A stretch of DNA of 51,455 bases from Gammaproteobacteria bacterium (GTDB lineage: Bacteria > Pseudomonadota > Gammaproteobacteria > Pseudomonadales > Azotimanducaceae). Shown here piece after piece: positions 34,360 to 44,008 of the stretch. Position 1 is the stretch's first letter. Each line of letters starts with the position of its first letter. Both the position numbers and the translations under genes were made by a program. The stretch is taken from the NCBI GenBank assembly GCA_028821515.1, contig JAPPGA010000067.1, forward strand, positions 1-51,455, in the 5' to 3' direction. The notes beneath the pieces were generated by a model that had not been told where the DNA came from, searched no databases, and saw only the letters and a program-made list of their open reading frames with translations.

Positions 34360-35856
34360 ATGAACCAGGACGACTTCGACAGGCTCGCCGCATCCGGGTA
34401 CAACCGCATCCCCGTGGTTCGGGAAGTCGCCGCCGATCTCGAGACCCCGCTCTCGACCTATCTCAAGCTGGCCGACGGTCCCTACAGCTACCTGCTCGAG
34501 TCTGCACAGGGGGGAGAGCGGTGGGGCCGCTACTCGATCATCGGCCTGCCGTGCGACACCGTGATTCGGGTCGCCGGCGATACGGTCACCGTCGAGACCG
34601 GCGGCAAGACGATTGAATCCGCGCAGACCGACGACCCGCTCGCATTCATCGAGGCGTACCAGGGCCGGTTCCGTGTCCCCAGGGGGGAGTCAGCGTCCGC
34701 CGAGCTGCCGCGATTCATCGGCGGCCTGGTCGGCTATTTCGGCTACGACACGGTGCGCTACACCGAGACGAGGCTCGCCCACTCGACGCCTCCCGACCCG
34801 ATGCAGACACCGGACATCCTCCTCATGGTGTCGAACGACGTGATCGTGTTCGACAACCTGAGGAGCCGCATGCAGCTCATTACCCTGGTGGACCCCGCCA
34901 TTCCCGAGGCATACGCCAAGGCAATGGCCCGACTCGGGGCGCTGGCGTCCAACCTGGCCGCGCCGGTGCCGCCCATCCCGGAAACCACCACCTTCCAGCC
35001 TCCGGTGGAGGACGATTTCGTATCGGAGTTCGGCAGGGAAAACTTCATGCGGGCCGTGGAACGCATTCGCGAATACATCCTCGCCGGGGACGTCATGCAG
35101 GTGGTCCTCGCGCAACGCATGTCGATCCCGTTCAATGCGGCGCCGATCAACCTGTACCGCGCCCTGCGCAGCCTGAACCCGTCGCCCTACATGTACTTCA
35201 TGCACCTGGGAGACTTCCAGATCGTCAGTTCGTCGCCGGAAATCCTCGCCCGCGTCGAGGACGGGACCATCGTCAACCGCCCCCTCGCCGGCACGCGCCG
35301 GCGCGGCCATACGCGTGAAGAGGACCTCGCCCTCGAGGCCGAGTTGCTGAGCGACCCCAAGGAGATCTCGGAACACCTGATGCTGATCGATCTCGGACGC
35401 AACGATGTCGGACGCGTTGCCGAAACAGGGTCAGTGAAGGTCACGGAGCAGTTCGTCATCGAGCGGTACTCCCACGTCATGCACATCTCCTCGAATGTCG
35501 AAGGCAGGCTCAGGGCCGGCAAGACCGCCATGGATGTGCTGCGCGCGGCACTGCCTGTCGGCACCCTGTCCGGCGCGCCGAAGATCAGGGCCATGGAGAT
35601 CATCGACGAACTGGAGCCCGTCAAGCGCGGCATCTACGGTGGCGCCGTCGGCTACCTGTCCTGGAACGGCAACATGGACACCGCCATCGCCATCCGCACC
35701 GCGGTGGTCAAGGACGGCACCCTCTACATCGAGGCTGGCGGAGGCATCGTCGCGGACGCGTTGCCCCACCTCGAGTGGAAGGAGAGCATGAACAAGGGCC
35801 GGGCGATCTTTCGCGCCGCCGAGATGGCCGAGCGGCGCCTTGACCAGAACGACTGA
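34360..35856 (+). CDS. trpE: Anthranilate synthase component I
   Basis: TrpE makes anthranilate from chorismate, the first committed step of tryptophan synthesis, using ammonia supplied by TrpG. The 498-residue protein has the feedback-binding LLES motif with surrounding [10 protein letters not shown], and the chorismate-binding core. The core carries [44 protein letters not shown] and [18 protein letters not shown], and the [15 protein letters not shown] and [21 protein letters not shown] blocks. It is full-length. It is coupled to gph by tight spacing. The usual partners trpG, trpD and trpC are not downstream; a TolB-amidohydrolase gene follows instead. Confidence 0.96.
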   Translation: MNQDDFDRLAASGYNRIPVVREVAADLETPLSTYLKLADGPYSYLLESAQGGERWGRYSIIGLPCDTVIRVAGDTVTVETGGKTIESAQTDDPLAFIEAYQGRFRVPRGESASAELPRFIGGLVGYFGYDTVRYTETRLAHSTPPDPMQTPDILLMVSNDVIVFDNLRSRMQLITLVDPAIPEAYAKAMARLGALASNLAAPVPPIPETTTFQPPVEDDFVSEFGRENFMRAVERIREYILAGDVMQVVLAQRMSIPFNAAPINLYRALRSLNPSPYMYFMHLGDFQIVSSSPEILARVEDGTIVNRPLAGTRRRGHTREEDLALEAELLSDPKEISEHLMLIDLGRNDVGRVAETGSVKVTEQFVIERYSHVMHISSNVEGRLRAGKTAMDVLRAALPVGTLSGAPKIRAMEIIDELEPVKRGIYGGAVGYLSWNGNMDTAIAIRTAVVKDGTLYIEAGGGIVADALPHLEWKESMNKGRAIFRAAEMAERRLDQND

Positions 35857-35898
35857 CGGGGCGGCCATGACCGTCCTCGGCCAACAGGACAAACCACA

Positions 35899-38800
35899 AT
35901 GACAATCACCCGCAAGTTGCAGGCGGCCACCCTGGGACTCTCGATGGCGGCAACGCTGTTGTTGATGGCAGCGGAGCTTCCGCTCAAGGGATCTCGTGAA
36001 ATCGCATTCCAGACCGACGCGGTCACCTGGCTGTCCCTGGACGTTTCGCCCGACGGTTCGACCATCGTCATGGAAGCCGTCGGGGATCTGTACGTCCTGC
36101 CCATCGAAGGCGGCACCGCCCGGCGTATCACCAGCGGCATGGCGTTTGACTCCCAACCCAGGTTCTCGCCCGACGGCGAGCGAATCGTTTTCGTGAGCGA
36201 CCGCAGCGGCAGCGAGAACGTGTGGATCGCGAACGCTGATGGCGGCGAACCCCGCAAGCTGTCCTCGGACAAGGGAACCATCGAGTTCGCATCCCCTTCC
36301 TGGTCACCCGACGGCACGCACGTGGTCGCATCGCGCACCCGATGGGGCTTGAGGACCTTCGAACTGTGGGCATATCACGTCGACGGGGGACGCGGCGTTC
36401 AGATCACGAAAGCCAAGGGCGACTCCGACACCCCCTCGGACGACCGCGCGAACGCGCTCGGCGCCGTCTATTCTCCCGAAGGCCGCCACCTCTACTACGC
36501 ACGCAAGGAAGGCGGTTTCGCCTACGATGTGCGGCTGCCGCTGTGGCAGATCGTGCGACGTGACCTGCGCGATGGCCACGAGGACTACCTGACCGGTGCC
36601 CAGGGAAGCGGCATGCGTCCGGCGCTGTCGCCCGACGGATCGCTGCTGGCCTATGTCACCCGTTACCGGGGGGAGAGCGGGCTAAGGTTGCGCGATCTCG
36701 AGACCGGGGAAGACCGCTGGCTCGCATACCCGGCACAGCGCGACGACCAGGAGTCGCGATTCACCCGCGACCTGTTTCCGGGCTACGCCTTCCTGCCGGA
36801 TGGCTCGGCTGTCGTATACACCCACGAAGGCGGGATTCGGCGCGTCGATACGGCTACAGGAGACATCTCTGCCATTCCATTCACGCTCGATGTGGAGCAG
36901 TCGATCGGACCGCGCCTGTATTCGCCCTACCGCCTGGGGCTCGGTCCCGTGAAGGCCCATCTTGTACGAGGGCTGGCACCCTCGCCATCAGGCGACCGGC
37001 TCGCTTTCTCTGCCTTGGCCCGTGTCTTCGTTCGCGACGAAGCTGCCGGCAGCGAAACCGGGATCACAGGCGAAAATGTCCCGGCATTTCATCCCGCGTT
37101 CTCCCCGGACGGGCGCTGGCTCGCCTATGTCACCTGGGCGCCAAGAGGCGGTCACATCTGGCGCGTGCGGGCGAACGGGCGCGGCACGCCCCAGCGGCTG
37201 ACGCAACGCGCGGCGTTCTACAGCGACCCCGCATGGTCGCCCGATGGCGAACGAGTCGTCGCCCTGCGCGCGGCGAGCTATGACCGCCTGTACCGGATCT
37301 GGGACTTTGGCGAACCTGAGGGAACGGAACTGGTCTGGTTGCCAGCGGGAGGCGGCAAGGCGCGGGTCGTGACGCCCGCACGCGGATACCGGGCGCCGCA
37401 CTTCGGGCCCGATGGCGATCGGATCTACGTGTACCGCTCGGGTAGCTGGTCCGCACTGACTTCGATGCGCTTTGACGGGACCGACCAGCGTACCCACCTC
37501 GGCGTCGAAGGGCCCGGCATCTACTATGCGGAAGGTGACGTGCCCGCACGGGACATCCAGATTTCGCCGGACGGCCGGGCCGTGCTGATAACGCACGCCA
37601 ACCAGCTCCATGTCGCCAGGCTGCTCAGCCTCGACCTGACCGACGTCGAGACCAGTATCGACGCACCGTCCATTCCCATGGCGCGGCTTACCGATGTCGG
37701 TGCCGACGAAGCTGCCTGGAGTGCCGACGGAAAGACGATCTACTGGACCGTGGGCAACCGGATCTACCGGCGCGCGCTCGCTTCGGTCGAATTCGACACG
37801 GACAGCAACAGGAAGGGGTCGGAAAAGGATGGCGGGAAGGACTCGGAAAAAGACGATCCGCCCGAAATGGCCGAGGAACATCCGGCGGCGGCGGGCACGA
37901 CCACCGAGATCTACCTGCCCCGCCACGAGCCCGAGGGCGCATTGGCACTGACCGGCGCCACCGTCATTTCGATGGAACCTGAAACGGACCCCATCGAAGA
38001 CGCAGTGATCGTGATGCAAGCGGGACGCATCACCCACGTCGGGACCGCAGCCGGGACCGAGATCCCGGAAGATGCCTCCGTCATCGACCTGTCCGGCCGT
38101 TTCGTCGTCCCGGGCTACGTCGACACCCACGCCCACATCCCCCTGCTGCAGCGCGTTTTCGACATGAACAACTGGGCGCTGATGGCCAACCTGGCATACG
38201 GCGTGACGACCTTGATCGACGTCCAGCCAAGCACCGTGGACATCCTCGCCTACCAGGACATGGTCGATGCGGGCCGCATGGTCGGGCCGCGCCTGCTGAC
38301 AACCGGCCCGGGAATATTCAACGACAACCGATTCAAGTCCTACGAGCATGCGCGACGGGTGCTTTCGCGCTACAAGGACCATTACCGGGTGCGCAACCTC
38401 AAGTCCTACATCGCCGGTAACCGCGAACAACGCCAGTGGATCGTGCAGGCCTCGGAAAGGCTGGGATTGATGCCGACCACGGAAGGCGCGCTCGACATGA
38501 AGCTCAACATGACTCACATCATCGACGGCTTCAGCGGAAACGAGCACAACTTCCCCATCGTCGACCTGCATCCCGATGTCGTCCAGTTGGTGGCGCGCTC
38601 AGGTATTGCTTACACTCCGACGCTGCTCGTGGCGTACGGCGGCCCCGCGGCGGAAAACTACTTCTTCACCAGGGAGTCGCCAGCGAACGACACGAAGCTC
38701 AAGCGATTCACTCCCCCGCAACTGCTCGCCGCACGCACCCTTCGGCGAGCCTGGTTCGCCGACTCCGAGCACGTTTTTCAAAGGGTCGCGGCCCAGGCCG

Positions 38801-39171
38801 CCAAGATCATTCGCGCAGGCGGCCGCGTCGGCGTCGGTTCTCATGGCCAACTGCAGGGGCTCGGCTACCACTGGGAACTCTGGGCGCTTGCAAGCGGCGG
38901 GCTGACGCCTTACGAGGCGCTCCGCGCCGCCACCCTACACGGCGCCGAGATGATCGGGATCGCCGAGGATGCAGGCACCATCGCGCCAGGCAAGCTCGCG
39001 GACCTCGTGGTCCTCGACGCAGACCCCCTGGCGGACATACGCCATTCGGACGACATCGCCTACGTGGTGAAGAACGGGGAGGTGTTCGCGGGGGATACGC
39101 TGGACCGGGTCTGGCCCGTCGCGGAGCCTCTACCCGAACAGTGGTGGCAAGACCTCGAACCGACCCCGTAG
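35899..39171 (+). CDS. TolB-like beta-propeller / amidohydrolase fusion protein
   Basis: A 1090-residue exported protein. A hydrophobic N-terminus (about 5-27) is followed by TolB/tricorn-type WD repeats up to about 640, each with a (F/W)SPDG core, as in FSPDGERIVFVSDRSG, WSPDGTHVVAS, LSPDGSLLAYVT, FSPDGRWLAYVT and WSPDGERVVAL. A charged Lys/Asp/Glu-rich linker follows (about 637-665). A cyclic amidohydrolase domain follows it, with the metal motif DTHAHIPL and the closing GVGSHG and GTIAPGKLADLVVLDADPLADI blocks. The family is widespread in Xanthomonas-like and marine bacteria and is often annotated as amidohydrolase or peptidase (Xaa-Pro or prolidase-like). The substrate is unknown. It starts 42 bases after trpE and ends five bases from the convergent LLM gene. 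Confidence 0.9.
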   Translation: MTITRKLQAATLGLSMAATLLLMAAELPLKGSREIAFQTDAVTWLSLDVSPDGSTIVMEAVGDLYVLPIEGGTARRITSGMAFDSQPRFSPDGERIVFVSDRSGSENVWIANADGGEPRKLSSDKGTIEFASPSWSPDGTHVVASRTRWGLRTFELWAYHVDGGRGVQITKAKGDSDTPSDDRANALGAVYSPEGRHLYYARKEGGFAYDVRLPLWQIVRRDLRDGHEDYLTGAQGSGMRPALSPDGSLLAYVTRYRGESGLRLRDLETGEDRWLAYPAQRDDQESRFTRDLFPGYAFLPDGSAVVYTHEGGIRRVDTATGDISAIPFTLDVEQSIGPRLYSPYRLGLGPVKAHLVRGLAPSPSGDRLAFSALARVFVRDEAAGSETGITGENVPAFHPAFSPDGRWLAYVTWAPRGGHIWRVRANGRGTPQRLTQRAAFYSDPAWSPDGERVVALRAASYDRLYRIWDFGEPEGTELVWLPAGGGKARVVTPARGYRAPHFGPDGDRIYVYRSGSWSALTSMRFDGTDQRTHLGVEGPGIYYAEGDVPARDIQISPDGRAVLITHANQLHVARLLSLDLTDVETSIDAPSIPMARLTDVGADEAAWSADGKTIYWTVGNRIYRRALASVEFDTDSNRKGSEKDGGKDSEKDDPPEMAEEHPAAAGTTTEIYLPRHEPEGALALTGATVISMEPETDPIEDAVIVMQAGRITHVGTAAGTEIPEDASVIDLSGRFVVPGYVDTHAHIPLLQRVFDMNNWALMANLAYGVTTLIDVQPSTVDILAYQDMVDAGRMVGPRLLTTGPGIFNDNRFKSYEHARRVLSRYKDHYRVRNLKSYIAGNREQRQWIVQASERLGLMPTTEGALDMKLNMTHIIDGFSGNEHNFPIVDLHPDVVQLVARSGIAYTPTLLVAYGGPAAENYFFTRESPANDTKLKRFTPPQLLAARTLRRAWFADSEHVFQRVAAQAAKIIRAGGRVGVGSHGQLQGLGYHWELWALASGGLTPYEALRAATLHGAEMIGIAEDAGTIAPGKLADLVVLDADPLADIRHSDDIAYVVKNGEVFAGDTLDRVWPVAEPLPEQWWQDLEPTP

Positions 39172-39176
39172 CTAAA

Positions 39177-40040
39177 CTAAAGCTTCGACGCCACCGAGTC
39201 CCAATACCGTCTGATCGCGTCGATGTGATCCGACGGTCCGGCGAGTCCATGGCTCATGGTGATGACGGAAGTGTGCGTGACCCCCATGTCCCGCAGCGAC
39301 TTGAGCCGATCCAGTTCGGCGCCGCCGCAGTCACCCATGGGTTGAATGCACTCCACGCCGATGTCGTCCGGATTCCGGCCGGCTTCCCGGGCGGCGGCGC
39401 GAACGGCCTGAATCTGGGATTCGAGATCGTCGTTGTAGAAGGGGAACCAGCCGTCCGCCAGCCGCGCCACGCGATCCAGCACCTGCGGTGCCATGCCGCC
39501 GAGCCAGACCGGGATGGAACGCCCCGGCGGCAACGGGTTGAGGCCGGCATCGGGAATCCTGTGCCACCTGCCCTCGTACTTGATCGTGTCCTGCGCCCAG
39601 AGCCTGCGCATCACCTCGATCTGCTCTTCGCTGCGCACCCCGCGATTGCGAAAGTTCTCGCCGAGCGCTTCGTACTCGACGTCGTTCCAGCCGGTGCCGA
39701 TGCCTAGTCGCAGCCGGCCTCTCGACAGCACATCGACACAGGCAGCCTGCTTTGCGACCAGCGCGGTCTGCCGCTGCGGCAGGATGAGGACCGCGGTCAC
39801 GAACTCCAGCGTCCGCGTCAGGCCCGCCAGGTAGCCGAACAACACGAACGGCTCGTAGAACTGGCTCTCCGAGGTGTAGGCCCCGTGCCAGTCGGGGCGG
39901 CTCGCCGGGTTGGCGCCGAGCACATGATCAAAGACGACGACATGGTCGTAACCGATCTCCTCGGCGGCGGTCCCGAAACGGGCGATATCCTCCGGATTGG
40001 TACCGATCTCTGTCTGGGGGAATGCCACGCCTAGTTTGAT
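39177..40040 (-). CDS. F420-dependent LLM-class oxidoreductase
   Basis: A 287-residue luciferase-like monooxygenase-fold protein. It begins (M/I)KLGVAFPQTEIGTN, has DHVVVFDHVLGA, ILPQRQTALVAKQAACVDVLSRGRLRLGIGTGWN and PVWLGGMAPQVLDRVARLADGWFP, and matches the TIGR03619-type F420 family. F420 reduction or oxidation of an unknown substrate is likely; F420 synthesis genes are not in the window. The start is odd. Family members begin MKLG at exactly the position where this gene has ATC (40040-40038), six bases after a strong GGAG. The nearest normal start, GTG at 40028, drops those residues and is 18 bases from the Shine-Dalgarno. I give the ATC start. Confidence 0.87.
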   Translation of the reverse strand: MKLGVAFPQTEIGTNPEDIARFGTAAEEIGYDHVVVFDHVLGANPASRPDWHGAYTSESQFYEPFVLFGYLAGLTRTLEFVTAVLILPQRQTALVAKQAACVDVLSRGRLRLGIGTGWNDVEYEALGENFRNRGVRSEEQIEVMRRLWAQDTIKYEGRWHRIPDAGLNPLPPGRSIPVWLGGMAPQVLDRVARLADGWFPFYNDDLESQIQAVRAAAREAGRNPDDIGVECIQPMGDCGGAELDRLKSLRDMGVTHTSVITMSHGLAGPSDHIDAIRRYWDSVASKL

Positions 40041-40042
40041 AT

Positions 40043-40050
40043 CCGTCTCC
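40043..40050 (-). promoter_or_regulatory. Ribosome-binding site that points to an ATC start
   Basis: Reading on the minus strand, an A-rich stretch is followed by GGAGACGG and then AT-ATC-AAA-CTA. The GGAG-to-ATC gap is six bases, the usual optimum. No ATG, GTG or TTG lies at that distance. Confidence 0.7.
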
Positions 40051-40091
40051 TTTTTTCTTTTACGCGAGCTTTCCCGCCTGGTCGTGCCCGA

Positions 40092-41381
40092 TCACGCGGA
40101 CCAGGGCTGGAGCTTCTTCCGCGCCAGTTCGTTTCGGAGCGGGACGTATCTCGGCAATCCCTTCTCGTAGCTAGGATAGGCCTCGCCGGCAATGAGCGGC
40201 TCCAGGTAGCGGCGCGCTGCCGCGGTAATGCCGTAGCCGTCCTTCCGGATATACGCCTTCGGCATGCTGCGCTCCACGTTCGCCACCCGCCCGAGCGGGG
40301 CATCGCCTACATGCCATTCATAGGGTTTGTCGCGCGTCCTGACGATGGAGGTCATGACCGCATTCTTCCCTGCCAGCGCGAATTCCACCGCCGCCTGTCC
40401 CACCGCGTACGCCTGCTCGACATCCACGCCTGACGCGATGTGGCGCGCAGAGCGTTGCAGATAGTCCGCCACCGCCCAGTGGTACTTGAGACCCAGGGAA
40501 GAGTTCACTATCTCGGCAAGCACCGGAGCGACGCCCCCGAGCTGTGTGTGTCCGAACGCGTCGCGCGTGCCCGCCTCCGCCAGGAACCGGCTATCGGCGT
40601 AGCGCGTCCCCTCGGACGCCGCGATCACGCAATAGCCGTTGCGGTCGACGGTCTCACTGACCCTGCCCAAGAAATCCTCCTGGTCGAACGGCACTTCCGG
40701 GAACAGGATCAGGTGCGGCGCATCGCCGCGCTTGCGTTGCGCGAGCCCCGCCGCAGCCGCAATCCAGCCCGCGTGACGGCCCATCACCTCGAGGATGAAC
40801 ACCCGGGTCGACGTCTCGCACATGGACGCCACATCGAGGGCCGCCTCGCCTATCGATACGGCGACGTACTTGGCCACCGACCCGAATCCGGGACACGTAT
40901 CCGTCAGAGGCAGGTCGTTGTCTACGGTCTTGGGAATGCCGATACACTGGATGGGATAGCCCTCCCGTGCACCCAATTCGGCAACCTTGTGCGCCGTATC
41001 CTGGGAGTCGCCGCCGCCGTTGTAGAAGAAGTAGCCGATGTCATGGGCGCGGAAGACATCCATGAGGCGCGCATACTCGCGTTCGTCCCGCTCTGGCGGT
41101 GCGAGCTTGTAACGGCACGAACCGAACGCACCCCCCGGCGTTTCGCGCAGCGCGGCAATGGCCGCGGGCGATTCCCTGCTCGTATCGATGAGTTCCTCTG
41201 AAAGCGCGCCCAGAATGCCGTTGCGGCCCGCGAATACCTTGCCGATCCGGTCCGTGTGCCGCCTGGCGGTCTCGATGACCCCGCACGCGGTCGCGTTGAT
41301 GACGGCGGTAACCCCGCCGGACTGCGCGTAGAACGCATTCCTTCCCGAGCCGCCGCCCGGCGCACCTCGCGTGTTCGACAT
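40092..41381 (-). CDS. pfp: Pyrophosphate-dependent 6-phosphofructokinase
   Basis: A 429-residue phosphofructokinase. Two positions decide the donor. The loop NGGGDSQDTA (121-130) has Asp where ATP enzymes have Gly in GGDGS. PKTVDND (150-156) has Lys in place of the Gly in PGTIDND. Both are the signature of the PPi-dependent type, which reversibly phosphorylates fructose-6-phosphate. MGRHAGWIAAAAGLA (about 199-213) and the EGTRY region are also conserved. PPi-PFK in Gammaproteobacteria is common in methylotrophs and related lineages and can also act on sedoheptulose-7-phosphate. It lies 51 bases upstream of the LLM gene on the same strand and diverges from the membrane-protein gene. Confidence 0.92.
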   Translation of the reverse strand: MSNTRGAPGGGSGRNAFYAQSGGVTAVINATACGVIETARRHTDRIGKVFAGRNGILGALSEELIDTSRESPAAIAALRETPGGAFGSCRYKLAPPERDEREYARLMDVFRAHDIGYFFYNGGGDSQDTAHKVAELGAREGYPIQCIGIPKTVDNDLPLTDTCPGFGSVAKYVAVSIGEAALDVASMCETSTRVFILEVMGRHAGWIAAAAGLAQRKRGDAPHLILFPEVPFDQEDFLGRVSETVDRNGYCVIAASEGTRYADSRFLAEAGTRDAFGHTQLGGVAPVLAEIVNSSLGLKYHWAVADYLQRSARHIASGVDVEQAYAVGQAAVEFALAGKNAVMTSIVRTRDKPYEWHVGDAPLGRVANVERSMPKAYIRKDGYGITAAARRYLEPLIAGEAYPSYEKGLPRYVPLRNELARKKLQPWSA

Positions 41382-41457
41382 GAGTCCGTCCCCGTTTCAG
41401 ACGTGTTCCCTGGGTACCCCGCATGGATTGTGGGCCATTTGTGCGACAATTTCTCGC

Positions 41458-41982
41458 ATGGCTGCCCTCGTCACGCTGTTCTGGAACATCTGCATCCTGC
41501 GCGTCGGTCCGGAATCGGTGCCTGCGCGGGTCTGGTTTATCCTGGTCCTGCTCATCGCCGACATGGCGGTGGCGCTTCTCTACCATCACATACTGCAACT
41601 TCAGAACCCGGAAGCCGAAGGTTTTACCGCTCTGCAAGCACTGGGCTTCGGCCTTGTCGGCATCGCGACGATGGCCGTCGTCACCCGGTCGGTACTGTCT
41701 TTCCGCGGACTCGACAACCGGTTCCTGCCGACACTGACCGCGTTGATCGGCACCGACCTGCTGATCAGCATCGTCATCGTCGCCGCGAGCCAAGTCAGCA
41801 ACCTGATCGGTCTGCCGGCCTTCATCGCCTCCACCGTCCTGCAGGTCTGGGGGATCGTGGTCTGGGGATTCATCTATCACCGCGCGTTCAACACGACGCT
41901 CGTGATCGGGATCCTGATAGCGTTCGGTATCGGCATCGTTTCCTATGTCGTCGGTCTCATCGCCGTCGGGCCATTCACCTAG
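41458..41982 (+). CDS. Small inner-membrane protein, unknown function
   Basis: A 174-residue integral membrane protein with four or five hydrophobic segments, among them VWFILVLLIADMAVALLY, ALGFGLVGIATMAVV, LIGTDLLISIVIVAAS and LVIGILIAFGIGIVSYVVGLIAV. I do not recognise a catalytic motif. I chose the ATG at 41458; a longer form from 41371 would add a non-conserved N-terminus. It ends just 13 bases before mpl and shares its strand, so the pair may be an operon. Adjacency to mpl hints at cell-wall or envelope work but proves nothing. Confidence 0.75.
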   Translation: MAALVTLFWNICILRVGPESVPARVWFILVLLIADMAVALLYHHILQLQNPEAEGFTALQALGFGLVGIATMAVVTRSVLSFRGLDNRFLPTLTALIGTDLLISIVIVAASQVSNLIGLPAFIASTVLQVWGIVVWGFIYHRAFNTTLVIGILIAFGIGIVSYVVGLIAVGPFT

Positions 41983-41995
41983 TGCTCCGGAGCAA

Positions 41996-43408
41996 ATGAC
42001 GAAACGTCTCTACTTTCTGGGCGTTGGGGGCACGCTCATGGGCGGCCTGGCGCGCATCGCGAAGGAGGCCGGCTACGAAGTCTCCGGGTCGGACAGGGTC
42101 CTCTATCCTCCCATGAGCGACCAGCTCGCCCAGGCCGACATCACGTTGTTCGAGGGGTTCGACCCCTCGCAACTCGATCCGACTCCGGATCTCGCCATCA
42201 TCGGCAACGCGCAACTGGGCCGCGGGCATCCCGGGATCGAGCACATCCTGAACCGCAACATCCCCTACATGTCGGGTGCACAGTGGCTGGGGGACGTCGT
42301 GCTTCCCGGCCGCTGGGTAATAGCCGTGGCAGGTACGCACGGCAAGACGACGACGGCCAGCATGGTCTCCTGGATACTGGACTACGCCGGACTCGCGCCC
42401 GGATACATGATCGGAGGCGCGCCCCAAAACTTCGAGTCGTCCGCCCGGCTGGGCGAGGAGCCGTTCTTTGTGGTCGAAGCCGACGAATACGACACGTCCT
42501 ATTTCGATCGGCGCTCGAAATTCATCCATTACCGGCCGCGCACACTGATCATCAACAACCTGGAATACGATCACGCCGACATCTTCGACAACCTTCGGGC
42601 GATCCAGACCCAGTTCCACCACCTGGTTCGCGCCGTTCCCGGCGAAGGCCTGATCGTCGTCCCGACGGGAGACCGCGCGGTAAACCAGGTTCTCGCCATG
42701 GGTTGCTGGACCCCCGTCGCGCGTTACGACGTGAATCCGGGAGTGCGCAGGCGGCGTTCCGCCGACCAGGGCGATCTCTGGCAGGCGGACAACATCGAAC
42801 GCGCCGGGAGCGCTTTCGACGTGTCCCTGAACCGCGAGCGGATCGGCCGCGTTTGCTGGGGCCTGCTGGGCGACCACAACGTGCGCAACGCCCTCGCCTC
42901 GATCGCCGCCGCCCGCCACGCGGGTGTATCTGCAGACTGCGCAATGGAAGCACTGTGTCATTTCAAGGGGGTGAAACGGCGCCTCGAACTATTCGCCGAA
43001 CGCGACCAGCTAAAGATGTACGACGACTTCGCCCACCATCCCACCGCCATCCGTGCGACGCTCCAGGCCATGCGCGACAAGGTCGGGGAAGAACGGATCG
43101 TTGCGGTCATCGAGCCCCGCACCCACACCATGTCCCTTGGCTCTCTGCGTAGCGAACTCTCGCACTGCTGTGCGCCTGCGGACGAAGTGATCTGGTTCCG
43201 CGGGGAGAACATTCAGTGGGATCTCAAGGAACTCACGCGGGATAGCGTCATCAAGGCGAGCGTGGAAGACGATATGGAGCGACTCGTGGAGCGTCTGGCC
43301 AGACCCGCCAGTTCGCCCTGCCATGTGGTCATCATGTCCAACGGCAACTTCGGCGGCATTTACGACAAGCTTGCCGCCCGGCTCGCCGGCGAGGAGTTTG
43401 CTCCGTAG
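41996..43408 (+). CDS. mpl: UDP-N-acetylmuramate:L-Ala-gamma-D-Glu-meso-DAP ligase Mpl
   Basis: Mpl attaches recycled murein tripeptide to UDP-MurNAc, which saves de novo peptide synthesis. The 470-residue protein has the Mur-ligase fold: N-terminal LYFLGVGGTLMGGLA, the P-loop VAGTHGKTTTAS, the metal/ATP EADEYDTSYFDRRSKF motif specific to Mpl, NNLEYDHADIF, and DDFAHHPTAIRATL in the C-domain. Length fits. The ATG at 41996 matches the family start; GGAG is three bases upstream, a short spacing. It ends 24 bases from the convergent P-loop kinase gene. Together with AmgK and MurU it gives this organism a broad peptidoglycan-salvage capacity. Confidence 0.95.
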   Translation: MTKRLYFLGVGGTLMGGLARIAKEAGYEVSGSDRVLYPPMSDQLAQADITLFEGFDPSQLDPTPDLAIIGNAQLGRGHPGIEHILNRNIPYMSGAQWLGDVVLPGRWVIAVAGTHGKTTTASMVSWILDYAGLAPGYMIGGAPQNFESSARLGEEPFFVVEADEYDTSYFDRRSKFIHYRPRTLIINNLEYDHADIFDNLRAIQTQFHHLVRAVPGEGLIVVPTGDRAVNQVLAMGCWTPVARYDVNPGVRRRRSADQGDLWQADNIERAGSAFDVSLNRERIGRVCWGLLGDHNVRNALASIAAARHAGVSADCAMEALCHFKGVKRRLELFAERDQLKMYDDFAHHPTAIRATLQAMRDKVGEERIVAVIEPRTHTMSLGSLRSELSHCCAPADEVIWFRGENIQWDLKELTRDSVIKASVEDDMERLVERLARPASSPCHVVIMSNGNFGGIYDKLAARLAGEEFAP

Positions 43409-43432
43409 GACGACCTTCAGTTCGAGGAACAT

Positions 43433-44008
43433 TCAGCGCAGGAGTGCTTCATCCGCCCTCCGAACGATTGCCTCGACCGTATCCGCAATACTTGATCCGG
43501 AGGTGTCGAGCCAGAGCCCCAGCCCCTGCATCTGCTTGCGAAACTCTTCGTGCAGGTACGCGAATCGGGCCGCGACGTGATTCTCTTCCCGATTCCGGTC
43601 CCGTTCCATCGCGACTTCGACGGTGGGCGCCAGCACGACGAGGCGAAGCGGCCACCGGGAAAGTACCTCGCGATATTGCGCCAACTGCAAACGGAGAACG
43701 ACGTCATCAACGAGCGGTGTGAATCCGGCTGCCATGAACGAGTCCGCAATGAGCGCCGAGTTGCGCGCGCCCAACTCCAACTGCGCATCGGACGTGGCCT
43801 TGGGTTCCTCGCCCGGGGCCAGATACCCGGACACGACCATTTCCCTCAACAGGTCCACCTCCACATGTGCCGTTCTGGGTAACCTGGCGGCGAGGTGTTT
43901 CGAAACCGAGGTCTTGCCGGCGCCGGGGATACCGGTAATGAGCCATACGCTATCCGTGACAGACAGCACTTCTCTGCCCCGTTGCTCATTCGCGGTGTAG
44001 TCATTCAT
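43433..44008 (-). CDS. P-loop kinase-like ATPase (AAA_33 type)
   Basis: A 191-residue protein with a clear Walker A motif GIPGAGKTS (26-34), a DLLREMVVSGYL segment, a D-D pair in TPLVDDVVLR and a late VVLAPTVEVAMERDRNRE, the layout of small P-loop kinases such as the AAA_33, zeta-toxin or chloramphenicol-phosphotransferase group. The phosphate acceptor is unknown. The ATG at 44008 has AAGGAAAGGGG upstream, and eight bases overlap the end of the amidohydrolase gene, so the two are coupled. Longer in-frame starts lie inside that gene. No partner antitoxin-like gene is adjacent, so a toxin role is unlikely. Confidence 0.8.
   Translation of the reverse strand: MNDYTANEQRGREVLSVTDSVWLITGIPGAGKTSVSKHLAARLPRTAHVEVDLLREMVVSGYLAPGEEPKATSDAQLELGARNSALIADSFMAAGFTPLVDDVVLRLQLAQYREVLSRWPLRLVVLAPTVEVAMERDRNREENHVAARFAYLHEEFRKQMQGLGLWLDTSGSSIADTVEAIVRRADEALLR

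Noticed and set aside
36988-38571. Long minus-strand open frame opposite the TolB-amidohydrolase
   Set aside because: Antisense of propeller repeats, no independent support.
43433-44008. P-loop protein as a zeta-type toxin
   Set aside because: No antitoxin gene is adjacent and its partner is an amidohydrolase, so a toxin-antitoxin reading lacks support.
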